This document shows, one piece after another, positions 6,088 to 11,703 of a stretch of 11,703 nt of DNA (positions are counted from its first letter, which is position 1; each line of letters begins with the position of its first letter). Source of the DNA: JAPLJU01 sp964547985 (GTDB lineage: Bacteria; Desulfobacterota; Syntrophia; Syntrophales; UBA2192); assembly GCA_964547985.1 (NCBI GenBank), contig CAZJPV010000060.1, positions 1 through 11,703 of the forward strand. Reading direction: 5' to 3'. Below the pieces are notes generated by a model. It was not told the DNA's origin, ran no database searches, and saw nothing but the letters and a program-made list of their open reading frames with translations. The translations under genes were made by a program, and so were the position numbers.

Positions 6088-6116
6088 AGGGCCAAAAAAA
6101 TTCCACAGGCCTCTCC

Positions 6117-7088
6117 ATGTCACAGGACCGCCGTAAAATATCTGTCGCCCTCCTGTCGGTGATTTCCAACAGTACCCTCATGATCGCGAAGATCGTTGTA
6201 GGCCTTCTGATCGGGTCTGTCTCGATCATTTCCGAGGCGATCCATTCCGGCATTGACCTCCTTGCGGCCGTCATCGCCCTCATCTCTGTCAGGACATCGA
6301 GCATCCCCGCCGACGAGGAGCATCCCTTCGGGCACGGGAAGATCGAGAACATTTCCGGGACCGTGGAGGCGCTCCTCATCTTTATTGCCGCGATCTGGAT
6401 CATCTACGAGGCCGCCCGGAAACTCATGCACCCCGAGTCGCTGGAGGCTGTGGGCTGGGGTGTTATCGTCATGCTGGCATCCGTTGTCATCAATTGGCTC
6501 GTATCGGAGAATCTTTTCCGGGTAGGGCGGGAAACGGATTCCGTGGCCCTCCAGGCCGACGCGTGGCATCTCAGGACGGACGTCTACACTTCCGCCGGCG
6601 TCCTTATAAGTCTTGCGATTATCGGGATAGGCAGGCAGTACCGGCCCGATCTCTACCTGGACTGGCTGGACCCCGTCGCGGCTCTTGCCGTCGCCGCGAT
6701 CATCCTGAGGGCGGCGTACAACCTGACCGTCCAGTCTGCGAGGGACCTCATGGATGTTCAGCTCCCCAGGGAGGAAGCGGCATGGATACGAAGCCTGATT
6801 TTGGAGCAAAGGCCCGTCATCCGGGGCTTTCACCAGATGAGGACACGGAAGGCCGGGCATTTTCGCTTCATCGAAGTCCACATCCAGGTGGACTCGAAGA
6901 TGTCCGTTGATGAGGCCCATCGGCTGACACAGGAGATCTCCGGCCGGATCAGGGAGAAATACCGGGACTCCACAGTGACCATCCACGTCGAGCCCTGCAG
7001 GGGGGACTGCCTCGAGAAGTGTCTGACGGGCTGCATCATGGACGATGACGAAAGGTCAAGGATCCGGCGGGAAAAGGCCGCGGTTTAG
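6117..7088 (+). CDS. Cation diffusion facilitator (CDF) metal exporter
   Basis: A 323-residue CDF family protein. Six membrane segments lie in the first 205 residues, followed by a cytoplasmic ferredoxin-like domain (about 210-292). The transport site shows H43-S-G-I-D47 in segment 2 and H151-L-R-T-D155 in segment 5, an HD-HD set that in the family tends to favour Zn2+ over Cd2+. H69-P-F-G-H-G-K75 is the conserved segment after segment 2. It should export Zn2+ or a related divalent ion by proton antiport. The C-terminal extension carries C294, C298, C302 and C306 at strict four-residue spacing and then a charged tail. No strong ribosome site precedes ATG 6117, but the next ATG (6180) would remove part of the first membrane segment. 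Its stop codon directly abuts that of glgB on the other strand. Confidence 0.92.
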   Translation: MSQDRRKISVALLSVISNSTLMIAKIVVGLLIGSVSIISEAIHSGIDLLAAVIALISVRTSSIPADEEHPFGHGKIENISGTVEALLIFIAAIWIIYEAARKLMHPESLEAVGWGVIVMLASVVINWLVSENLFRVGRETDSVALQADAWHLRTDVYTSAGVLISLAIIGIGRQYRPDLYLDWLDPVAALAVAAIILRAAYNLTVQSARDLMDVQLPREEAAWIRSLILEQRPVIRGFHQMRTRKAGHFRFIEVHIQVDSKMSVDEAHRLTQEISGRIREKYRDSTVTIHVEPCRGDCLEKCLTGCIMDDDERSRIRREKAAV

Positions 7089-9098
7089 TCAGTGACGCTG
7101 AAGGACAATGGCCGTTCGCGTGGGCAGGTAGAGGCTGATGGTGTGCCTCAGCTGCCCGTCTTTTTTTTCAGGGATCGCAAAATGCCCCTGGTCCTTCCTC
7201 AGTCTTCCGTGGCCGCCGTACTTTGAATCGTCACTGTCCAGGATGATCTTGTACCTGCCGGGCGGCACCTCGAAGCGATAGTCGGTGTGAGACCGGGTGG
7301 GGTGGAAGTTGAAAGCGAACAAAAGCCCCGCCCTCGTGAAGGCCAGGACCCTGTCGGCGCCTTGCTCCAGCACAAGGTGCGGCCTGTTGATACCGAGCAG
7401 TCCGAAGCGCCTGGCCATATCAATCATGTCCCTGTCGAAGTGGGCGAGGAGGCGGTATTTCAGGTCCGGGTTATCCGCGAGATGCCACTGGCGCCTGGCG
7501 TATTTGTATGACCAGTTGTTCCCCTCGCGGGGGAAATCGATCCACTCGGGGTGGCCGAACTCGTTGCCCATGAAATTGAGATAGCCGTCGGCGGCCGTGG
7601 CGAGCGTGATCAGGCGGATGATCTTATGGAGGGCCATCCCCCGGTCGATTCGTAGGTTTTTATCCCCGACCGTCATGTGGTCGTACATGTCAGCGTCGAC
7701 GAGACGGAAAATGATGGTCTTGTCGCCCACCAGGGCCTGGTCGTGTGATTCGGCGTAGCTGATCGTCTTCTCACTTTCCCGCCGGTTGTTCAGTTCAAAC
7801 CAGAGGTGACCCAGCGGCCACTCCTCGTCGGGTATATCTTTCGTGAGCTTGATCCAGTAGTCCGGGACCCCCATGGCGAAGCGGTAGTCGAAACCGTTGC
7901 CGCCGTCCTCAACGGGCAGAGCCAACCCCGGCATACCGCTCATGTCCTCGGCGATGGTGACGGCATCGGGGCGGACATTGTGGATGACTCTGTTCGCCAG
8001 CGTCAGGTAGGTGAGGGCCTCTTCGTCGACGCTGTTGTCGAAGTAATCGTCGTAGGAGGTGAAAGCCTTTTCCAGGCCGTGGTGCAGATAGAGCATGCTC
8101 GTGACGCCGTCGAAGCGAAACCCGTCGATGCGATACTCATCGAGCCAGAAGCGGCAGTTGGACAGCAGGAAGTGGAGAACCTCGGGTTTTCCGTAGTTGA
8201 AGCACCGCGAATCCCAGGCGCGGTGATAGCCCCTTTCCCCTTCGTGGAAGTATTGGTAGAGCGTACCGTCAAATCGGCCGATCCCCTCCACTTCGTTGGA
8301 GGCGGCATGGGAGTGGATGATATCCATGATGACGGCGATCCCCAGACCATGGGCCGTGTCGATGAGCGCCTTGAGATCTTCGGGGGTGCCGAAGCGTGAC
8401 GAGGCGGCAAAGAAATTAGAGACCTGGTAGCCGAAAGACCCGTAGTAGGGGTGCTCCTGGATGGCCATGAGCTGGACGGTGTTGTATCCGGCCTTCGAGA
8501 TCCGGGGCAGGATATTTTCCGTGAATTCCCTGTAGGTCCCGACCCGTTCGGCGTCCTGCGCCATGCCCACATGGGCCTCGTAGATCAAGCAGGGGCCCGG
8601 AGGGCATCGGAATTCGGGGTTTCTCCAAGGGTAAGGCGCGGGCGGCGACCAGACCTGGGCATTGAAGATGAGGGTTTTCGTATCCTGGACGGCGCGGCGG
8701 GTCCAGGCAGGGATGCGGTCGCCCTTTCCACCGGGCCATTCTATCCGCAGGCGATAGAGATCCCCGTGACTCAGGGAATCGGCCGGGAGGCTTATCTCCC
8801 ACAGGCCGTCCGTGCTGATGCGCTCCAGGGCGAAGGCCTTCTTTGCCATCCAATCCGTCATGTTCCCGACAAGGGAGATGGCCGAGGCGTTGGGCGCCCA
8901 TTCCCGGAAAACCCAGCGGCCCTCCCGAAAATGAAGACCGAAGTACTCATGGCCGGAGGCAAAATCCGCGAGGCTCATTTCCCCACCCGTGAGCCTCGAC
9001 TCCGTATCCATGGTCCTTTTGAGCCGTCTTTGAAGAATCTTCCTGTAGGGTCCGAGAAAGGCGTCTTCTTGAATCAGACGTTCGATGGTCTTTTTCAT
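7089..9098 (-). CDS. glgB: 1,4-alpha-glucan branching enzyme, eukaryote-like GH13
   Basis: A 669-residue enzyme that forms alpha-1,6 branches in glycogen. It has an N-terminal CBM48-type domain (about 45-145), a GH13 TIM barrel and a C-terminal beta domain (about 570-669). Catalytic regions: D-I-I-H-S-H (259-264), G-F-R-F-D-G with nucleophile D330, A-E-D-M with acid/base E384, and E-S-H-D-Q with H452 and D453. Y-A-E-S-H-D-Q and the overall length resemble eukaryotic and GH13_8 branching enzymes more than the long Escherichia coli type. The start is ATG 9098 rather than TTG 9101 immediately upstream; the ribosome site is modest (GGGGACAGG). No other glg gene is adjacent, so it looks like a standalone gene. 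The role is glycogen storage or stress carbon reserve. Confidence 0.95.
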   Translation of the reverse strand: MKKTIERLIQEDAFLGPYRKILQRRLKRTMDTESRLTGGEMSLADFASGHEYFGLHFREGRWVFREWAPNASAISLVGNMTDWMAKKAFALERISTDGLWEISLPADSLSHGDLYRLRIEWPGGKGDRIPAWTRRAVQDTKTLIFNAQVWSPPAPYPWRNPEFRCPPGPCLIYEAHVGMAQDAERVGTYREFTENILPRISKAGYNTVQLMAIQEHPYYGSFGYQVSNFFAASSRFGTPEDLKALIDTAHGLGIAVIMDIIHSHAASNEVEGIGRFDGTLYQYFHEGERGYHRAWDSRCFNYGKPEVLHFLLSNCRFWLDEYRIDGFRFDGVTSMLYLHHGLEKAFTSYDDYFDNSVDEEALTYLTLANRVIHNVRPDAVTIAEDMSGMPGLALPVEDGGNGFDYRFAMGVPDYWIKLTKDIPDEEWPLGHLWFELNNRRESEKTISYAESHDQALVGDKTIIFRLVDADMYDHMTVGDKNLRIDRGMALHKIIRLITLATAADGYLNFMGNEFGHPEWIDFPREGNNWSYKYARRQWHLADNPDLKYRLLAHFDRDMIDMARRFGLLGINRPHLVLEQGADRVLAFTRAGLLFAFNFHPTRSHTDYRFEVPPGRYKIILDSDDSKYGGHGRLRKDQGHFAIPEKKDGQLRHTISLYLPTRTAIVLQRH

Positions 9099-9169
9099 CA
9101 ACCTGTCCCCGTTAACACATAATCCCGAAAGAGATTGTGCTTTTTTTGTTACTGATACGTACTTTTACA

Positions 9170-9198
9170 TTGACTTTCGCAAAATTTCTATGTATATT
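9170..9198 (+). promoter_or_regulatory. Sigma-70-like promoter
   Basis: TTGACT (9170-9175), a 17-nt spacer and TATATT (9193-9198) match the sigma-70 consensus well. It points toward the gene at 9479, leaving a 5' leader of about 270 nt. The surrounding AT-rich DNA supports promoter function. Confidence 0.6.
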
Positions 9199-9464
9199 TT
9201 CAATTAGTTACAATACTCTTCCAGAAACGGACCGGCTCAGGCATCTCAACCGTTCACGTCTCCATCAACTTCTCGATTCTCATAAATTTCTGTTCCGATT
9301 GATTTAGTCAACTCTGTTTACACGTCTCCTGCCTTCTAACGTTCGGCGACCCGGTTAAACTTCGTCTAAACCGTTTGCATGATCGCAGAGACCTCCCAAA
9401 GGGGAGCAATAAGAATCATTTTCGAGGGTGTCTTGAGGGCGAAAACATTGGTTCGAAAAAAGGC

Positions 9465-9476
9465 AAGGAGGTGATC
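9465..9476 (+). promoter_or_regulatory. Extended Shine-Dalgarno, 12-nt anti-16S match
   Basis: AAGGAGGTGATC is complementary to the canonical 3' end of bacterial 16S rRNA over 12 nt, with GGAGG 7 nt before the ATG at 9479. It fixes this start and suggests strong initiation. Confidence 0.8.
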
Positions 9477-9478
9477 AT

Positions 9479-9736
9479 ATGCTTTTCATGATGATCTGCA
9501 CGTGGGAGCCCAGGGACGAAAAAGAAGTCAGGACAAGAAGAGCAAAATGGGAGTGGCCGAAGGAGATCAAAGTCGTATCAGAATTTTACGATCTACAGGG
9601 TTTGAGGACGATTTACGTGGTCGACACCGATGCTGTGGGCCTCATCGCGGCACGAGCCGCCTGGATCGACGTTTTGAAGTTTGAAGTCTTCCCCATCTAC
9701 CCCCTCGGTGTCTCGAAGGCACAGTTAAAGAAATAG
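9479..9736 (+). CDS. DUF3303-like small protein, 85 aa
   Basis: An 85-residue soluble protein starting M-L-F-M-M-I-C-T-W-E-P. The T-W-E-P opening, the central pattern of a short strand, a D-T-D-A helix start and F-E-V-F-P near the end resemble DUF3303 proteins, small ferredoxin-like-fold domains of unknown function. No catalytic residues are evident. The start is supported by the exceptionally long Shine-Dalgarno at 9465-9476. A second small gene follows 60 nt downstream, probably in the same transcript from the promoter near 9170. The family assignment is from memory of the pattern and is moderately sure. Confidence 0.75.
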   Translation: MLFMMICTWEPRDEKEVRTRRAKWEWPKEIKVVSEFYDLQGLRTIYVVDTDAVGLIAARAAWIDVLKFEVFPIYPLGVSKAQLKK

Positions 9737-9796
9737 CCTGGAGGGAGGCGAACAGGGCTTTCGTCTTTCTGGAGAAGAAAGGAAAGGAGGCGCGTC

Positions 9797-9979
9797 ATGT
9801 CAAAACTGGAGCTGACCCACGAGGAAATTGAAGCGCTCGTGGCCTTTATCGAGAGATACCTTCCCGACCTCCGAGTTGAGATTGCGAACACGGACCAGCG
9901 CGAGTTTCGTAAATTCTTGAAACAGCGAGAAGAATTCATCCGGGCGATCCTGCAGCGGTTGCAGCAGTCAACGGAGTAA
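9797..9979 (+). CDS. Hypothetical helical protein, 60 aa
   Basis: A 60-residue charged protein, mostly helix by composition: L-T-H-E-E-I-E-A-L near the start, then Y-L-P-D-L-R-V-E-I and a final K-Q-R-E-E-F-I-R-A-I-L helix. The pattern LTxEE...YLxDLRxEIxxTDxxxFRxxLKxRE recurs in small uncharacterised bacterial proteins I have seen, but I know no function. The start has AAAGGAGG about 9 nt upstream. It lies 60 nt after the DUF3303-like gene and before a terminator-like hairpin at 10057-10085, so the two small genes likely form one unit. Confidence 0.7.
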   Translation: MSKLELTHEEIEALVAFIERYLPDLRVEIANTDQREFRKFLKQREEFIRAILQRLQQSTE

Positions 9980-10056
9980 GGGACCTATCCTCGACCGTTG
10001 TCTTGACGACGGAGGGGCGAAGCCCAGGGAGATGTCCATAAAGGCCGGAAATGTAA

Positions 10057-10085
10057 AAGGCAGGGGGGCACCGCCCTTCTGCCTT
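10057..10085. terminator. Strong hairpin between converging units
   Basis: AAGGCAGGGGGGC (10057-10069) pairs with GCCCTTCTGCCTT (10073-10085) over 13 bp with two G:U pairs and an ACC loop. On the plus strand only a weak T-rich tail (CTGTTTG) follows; on the minus strand the stem is followed by TTTTAC. It can serve the small-gene unit from the left and the thiolase/DUF35 unit from the right. Confidence 0.65.
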
Positions 10086-10123
10086 CTGTTTGATCCGCAT
10101 CCGTTATTTTTGCACAAGAGGTC

Positions 10124-10312
10124 TTATGTCAAAATCTCACGGGCAATGATCAGCCGCTGAATTTCGGAAGTGCCGCCGCCGATGGTCTGAAGTTTAGCGT
10201 CCCTCATCATACGCTCAAGGGGGAACTCCTTCATGTAGCCGCAGCCGCCCAGGATCTGTACGGCTTCCGTCGTGACACGCATGGCGACTTCGGAGGTGTA
10301 GAGCTTGGCATA
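10124..10312 (-). pseudogene. Acyl-CoA dehydrogenase, C-terminal remnant
   Basis: On the minus strand about 62 codons before TAA (10124-10126) encode the C-terminal end of an acyl-CoA dehydrogenase: A-K-L-Y-T-S-E-V-A-M-R-V-T-T, Q-I-L-G-G-C-G-Y, R-M-M-R-D-A-K and G-G-G-T-S-E-I-Q-R-L-I-I-A-R. This is the FAD/tetramer-forming helical end of the family. The sequence before Tyr (10312) no longer matches and the frame meets a stop at 10352-10354, so more than 80% of a normal gene of about 380 codons is missing. The GGGTSEI segment has Gly where MCAD-type enzymes carry the catalytic Glu, as in isovaleryl- or long-chain-type members. The remnant lies directly after the DUF35 gene, in the same direction, as a former beta-oxidation operon member would. 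No frameshift is seen inside it, so the truncation may be recent. Confidence 0.88.
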
Positions 10313-10314
10313 TG

Positions 10315-10345
10315 GCGATATGCAGTATCGCCTGTTTCGCAGGCG
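10315..10345. repeat. Two overlapping hairpins at the truncation point
   Basis: GCGATA (10315-10320) pairs with TATCGC (10326-10331) around TGCAG, and CGCCTG (10329-10334) pairs with CAGGCG (10340-10345) around TTTCG. The two stems share 10329-10331 and would compete. They fill the 34 bp between the DUF35 stop (10347) and the end of acyl-CoA dehydrogenase homology (10312). They could be an attenuator, or the scar of the event that cut the dehydrogenase gene. Confidence 0.5.
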
Positions 10346-10346
10346 G

Positions 10347-10811
10347 TCACTTTAGAGGTGCGAAATACGCGATATCGGAGATGTTCCCGTTTTTCCCGGA
10401 GCTCCAGACGGCCTTGACCTTCGTCCCCTTCTTCAGCCCCTTTCTGACCTTTTTGATATCGGAAAGGTCGTAGCCCTCGATGTTATGGATAAAAAAACTG
10501 TCTGCACCGTCAAGCCTGATCAGGCCGATGATGTAGGGCGGTTTTTTTACCTGGGCATAGTATTGGCCTTTGACCAGTGTCCATGAAATCACTGTTCCTT
10601 CGTCTTTAACCTGAACCCAGTCCTTCATATCTTTAAGGCATTCCGGGCAGAAGCTTCTTGCCGGGACGTACACCTTTTTGCAGGTCCCGCATTTGGTCCC
10701 CCAGATCTTCTCCTCCTTCAGACCGTCAAAGAACCGGGTCCACGTTTTCCCCAGAGCCCATGCATACGGAAGGGCCACGTTGTTTGATACGGTCCTGTAT
10801 TCCTTTGCCAT
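10347..10811 (-). CDS. DUF35 Zn-ribbon/OB-fold protein (second copy)
   Basis: A 154-residue DUF35 family protein. An N-terminal helix precedes the rubredoxin-like zinc ribbon C41-x2-C44 ... C55-x2-C58, followed by an OB-fold (about 65-150). Such proteins bind thiolases or HMG-CoA synthase, as in archaeal thiolase complexes and the BbsA/BbsB thiolase of toluene degradation, where the OB domain contacts the CoA substrate. ATG 10811 is chosen because GGAGG lies just upstream; an in-frame start at 10880 would add 23 residues without homology to the other copy. It is clearly paralogous to the gene at 10877-11344, sharing W-x-F-x-x-x-L-K-E-E-K-I and R-L-D-G motifs, and is 65 nt downstream of it. 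Confidence 0.9.
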   Translation of the reverse strand: MAKEYRTVSNNVALPYAWALGKTWTRFFDGLKEEKIWGTKCGTCKKVYVPARSFCPECLKDMKDWVQVKDEGTVISWTLVKGQYYAQVKKPPYIIGLIRLDGADSFFIHNIEGYDLSDIKKVRKGLKKGTKVKAVWSSGKNGNISDIAYFAPLK

Positions 10812-10876
10812 CGTTTTTGACCTCCATGTTTTTTCGCCGTCTCGATTCGTTTCATAGCGTCGCGATTTCGGGGTTC

Positions 10877-11344
10877 TCACTTCACCAGTTCGAAATAAGC
10901 AATATCCAGAACATGTCCCCTTTTTTCCTTGCTCCAGACGGCCCGGACCCGACCTCCGAGTTTGACGAGCTGCTGAACCTTGTCAAAATCAGACATGTCA
11001 AATCCCGCAATCTGGTGGATGAACCCCGTGTCGCTTCCGTCCAGCCTGATCTGAGCCGAGATGAAGGGAATTTTCAGCTCCTGCGCGAAAAAGGGCATGT
11101 TCACGAGGACCCACGTCTCGATGACACCCTCCTGGGATACTTCGATCCACTCCTCCATGTCCTCGAAGCATCTCGGGCAGAATGTCCTCGGGGGCACGAA
11201 GACCCTTGCGCATAGCTTACATTTTTTTCCCATGATCTTTTCTTCCTTCAGGCAGTCATAGAAGTAGCTCCACGTGGGACCCACGGCCAACTCGTAGGGC
11301 ACCGTGACCTGTGCTTTCATGACCCTGTATTCTTCTTTTGACAT
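10877..11344 (-). CDS. DUF35 Zn-ribbon/OB-fold protein (first copy)
   Basis: A 155-residue DUF35 protein with zinc-ribbon cysteines C42-x2-C45 and C56-x2-C59 and a C-terminal OB-fold with R-L-D-G-S-D near 100-105 and an A-V-W strand near 135. It is probably an accessory or substrate-binding subunit of the thiolase encoded just upstream. The start has GGGAGG about 8 nt before ATG 11344. The 45-nt gap to the thiolase stop fits co-transcription. It is similar over its full length to the DUF35 gene at 10347-10811, which suggests a tandem duplication with later divergence; the two could form a heteromer or serve different thiolases. Confidence 0.92.
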   Translation of the reverse strand: MSKEEYRVMKAQVTVPYELAVGPTWSYFYDCLKEEKIMGKKCKLCARVFVPPRTFCPRCFEDMEEWIEVSQEGVIETWVLVNMPFFAQELKIPFISAQIRLDGSDTGFIHQIAGFDMSDFDKVQQLVKLGGRVRAVWSKEKRGHVLDIAYFELVK

Positions 11345-11389
11345 TTCGAGATCCTCCCTTTTTTATTCCTTGAGAATTTATTTCATCTT

Positions 11390-11703
11390 CTAGAGTTTTG
11401 ATCCCACAATGGTCACGCTGTTGAACTGATCGATGCCGCCCATGGCGTGGGACAGGGCAAGTTTCGCCCCGGGGACCTGCCGGGTGCCGGCCTTCCCGGT
11501 CACCTGGAGAGCCGCCTCGGCGAGCCTGATGAGGCCGGTGGCACCGATCGGGTTCGCACAGAGAACGCCTCCCGAGGGATCGCAGGGCAGTCTGCCGTTC
11601 TTCAGAAACGTGCCCTTCAGGACATAGTCGGGGGCTTTCCCGCGAGGGCAGAAGCCGAAGCACTCGTAGAAGATCATCTCCTGGTAGGTGAAGGGGTTGT
11701 AGA
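11390..11703 (-). CDS. Thiolase family protein, C-terminal part (runs off window)
   Basis: About 104 C-terminal codons of a thiolase, ending at TAG (11390-11392); the reading frame is open to the window edge, so the start is outside. The segment D-P-S-G-G-V-L-C-A-N-P-I-G-A-T-G corresponds to the family motif NPSGGxxxxGHPxGATG, with A-N-P in place of G-H-P: the usual catalytic His of that loop is Asn. I believe some SCP-x-like, DUF35-partnered thiolases carry this change. The last part, H-A-M-G-G-I-D-Q-F, sits where the C-terminal Cys-x-Gly loop is expected, and no Cys is visible there. It leads a cluster with two DUF35 genes and an acyl-CoA dehydrogenase remnant. Reaction: thiolytic cleavage or Claisen condensation of acyl-CoA; the altered motifs make the exact chemistry uncertain. 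Confidence 0.9.
   Translation of the reverse strand, partial: YNPFTYQEMIFYECFGFCPRGKAPDYVLKGTFLKNGRLPCDPSGGVLCANPIGATGLIRLAEAALQVTGKAGTRQVPGAKLALSHAMGGIDQFNSVTIVGSKL

Larger units (their letters stand above)
9099..9478. other. AT-rich intergenic region between glgB and the DUF3303-like gene
   Basis: About 380 bp between divergent genes, more AT-rich than its surroundings at 9120-9220. It should contain promoters for both directions; only the plus-strand one at 9170-9198 is convincing. A small hairpin CTCCC/GGGAG lies near 9392-9405. No ORF of note or RNA gene was recognised. Confidence 0.6.

Noticed and set aside
6120..6986. 288-codon minus-strand frame opposite the CDF exporter
   Set aside because: The CDF motifs on the plus strand are unmistakable; the antisense product is composition-driven.
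9106..9215. Promoter for glgB on the minus strand (TTGTAA-17-TAGAAA)
   Set aside because: Both boxes match consensus at only four of six positions, so it is not distinguishable from AT-rich background.

Overview
The window reads as chromosomal DNA of an anaerobic bacterium, most likely a Desulfobacterota (former Deltaproteobacteria) lineage of sulfate-reducing or syntrophic type. This is an inference from gene content: a nickel-enzyme maturation operon with two ferredoxin-type proteins, a thiolase with tandem DUF35 zinc-ribbon/OB-fold partners, an acyl-CoA dehydrogenase remnant, a eukaryote-type branching enzyme, strong Shine-Dalgarno sites and moderately high GC. No rRNA, tRNA, CRISPR array, insertion sequence or phage gene is visible.

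Layout. 1-340: a small predicted lipoprotein preceded by four spaced GACCAA boxes, two of them perfect palindromes. 341-746: mostly non-coding, with a long terminator-like hairpin and doubtful micro-ORFs. 747-4734: a tight plus-strand operon of Fe-S protein A, hypA, hypB, Fe-S protein B (a paralogue of A) and a NicO/UreH-like nickel permease with a His-rich loop, closed by an intrinsic terminator. This is the most interesting part: two copies of an apparently uncharacterised winged-helix/Cys-rich/2[4Fe-4S] protein bracket the nickel chaperones HypA and HypB. 4850-6001: a secreted glycine-rich lipoprotein and its terminator. 6055-7088: a cation-diffusion-facilitator exporter with a possible operator-promoter and an unusual C-terminal Cys ladder. 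7089-9098 (minus): glgB, whose stop codon directly abuts that of the exporter. 9099-9979: an intergenic stretch with a good sigma-70-like promoter, then a DUF3303-like protein and a 60-residue helical protein. 10124-11703 (minus): a fatty or aromatic acyl-CoA degradation type cluster of thiolase (5' end outside the window), two tandem DUF35 proteins and the 3' remnant of an acyl-CoA dehydrogenase gene.

How the genes work together. The permease would import Ni2+, HypA and HypB would load it into a hydrogenase or another Ni enzyme encoded elsewhere, and the Fe-S paralogues could supply electrons or act as sensors or scaffolds. The thiolase and DUF35 proteins probably form a complex in beta-oxidation-like chemistry. 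The metal exporter, glgB and the small proteins show no evident functional link to either cluster.
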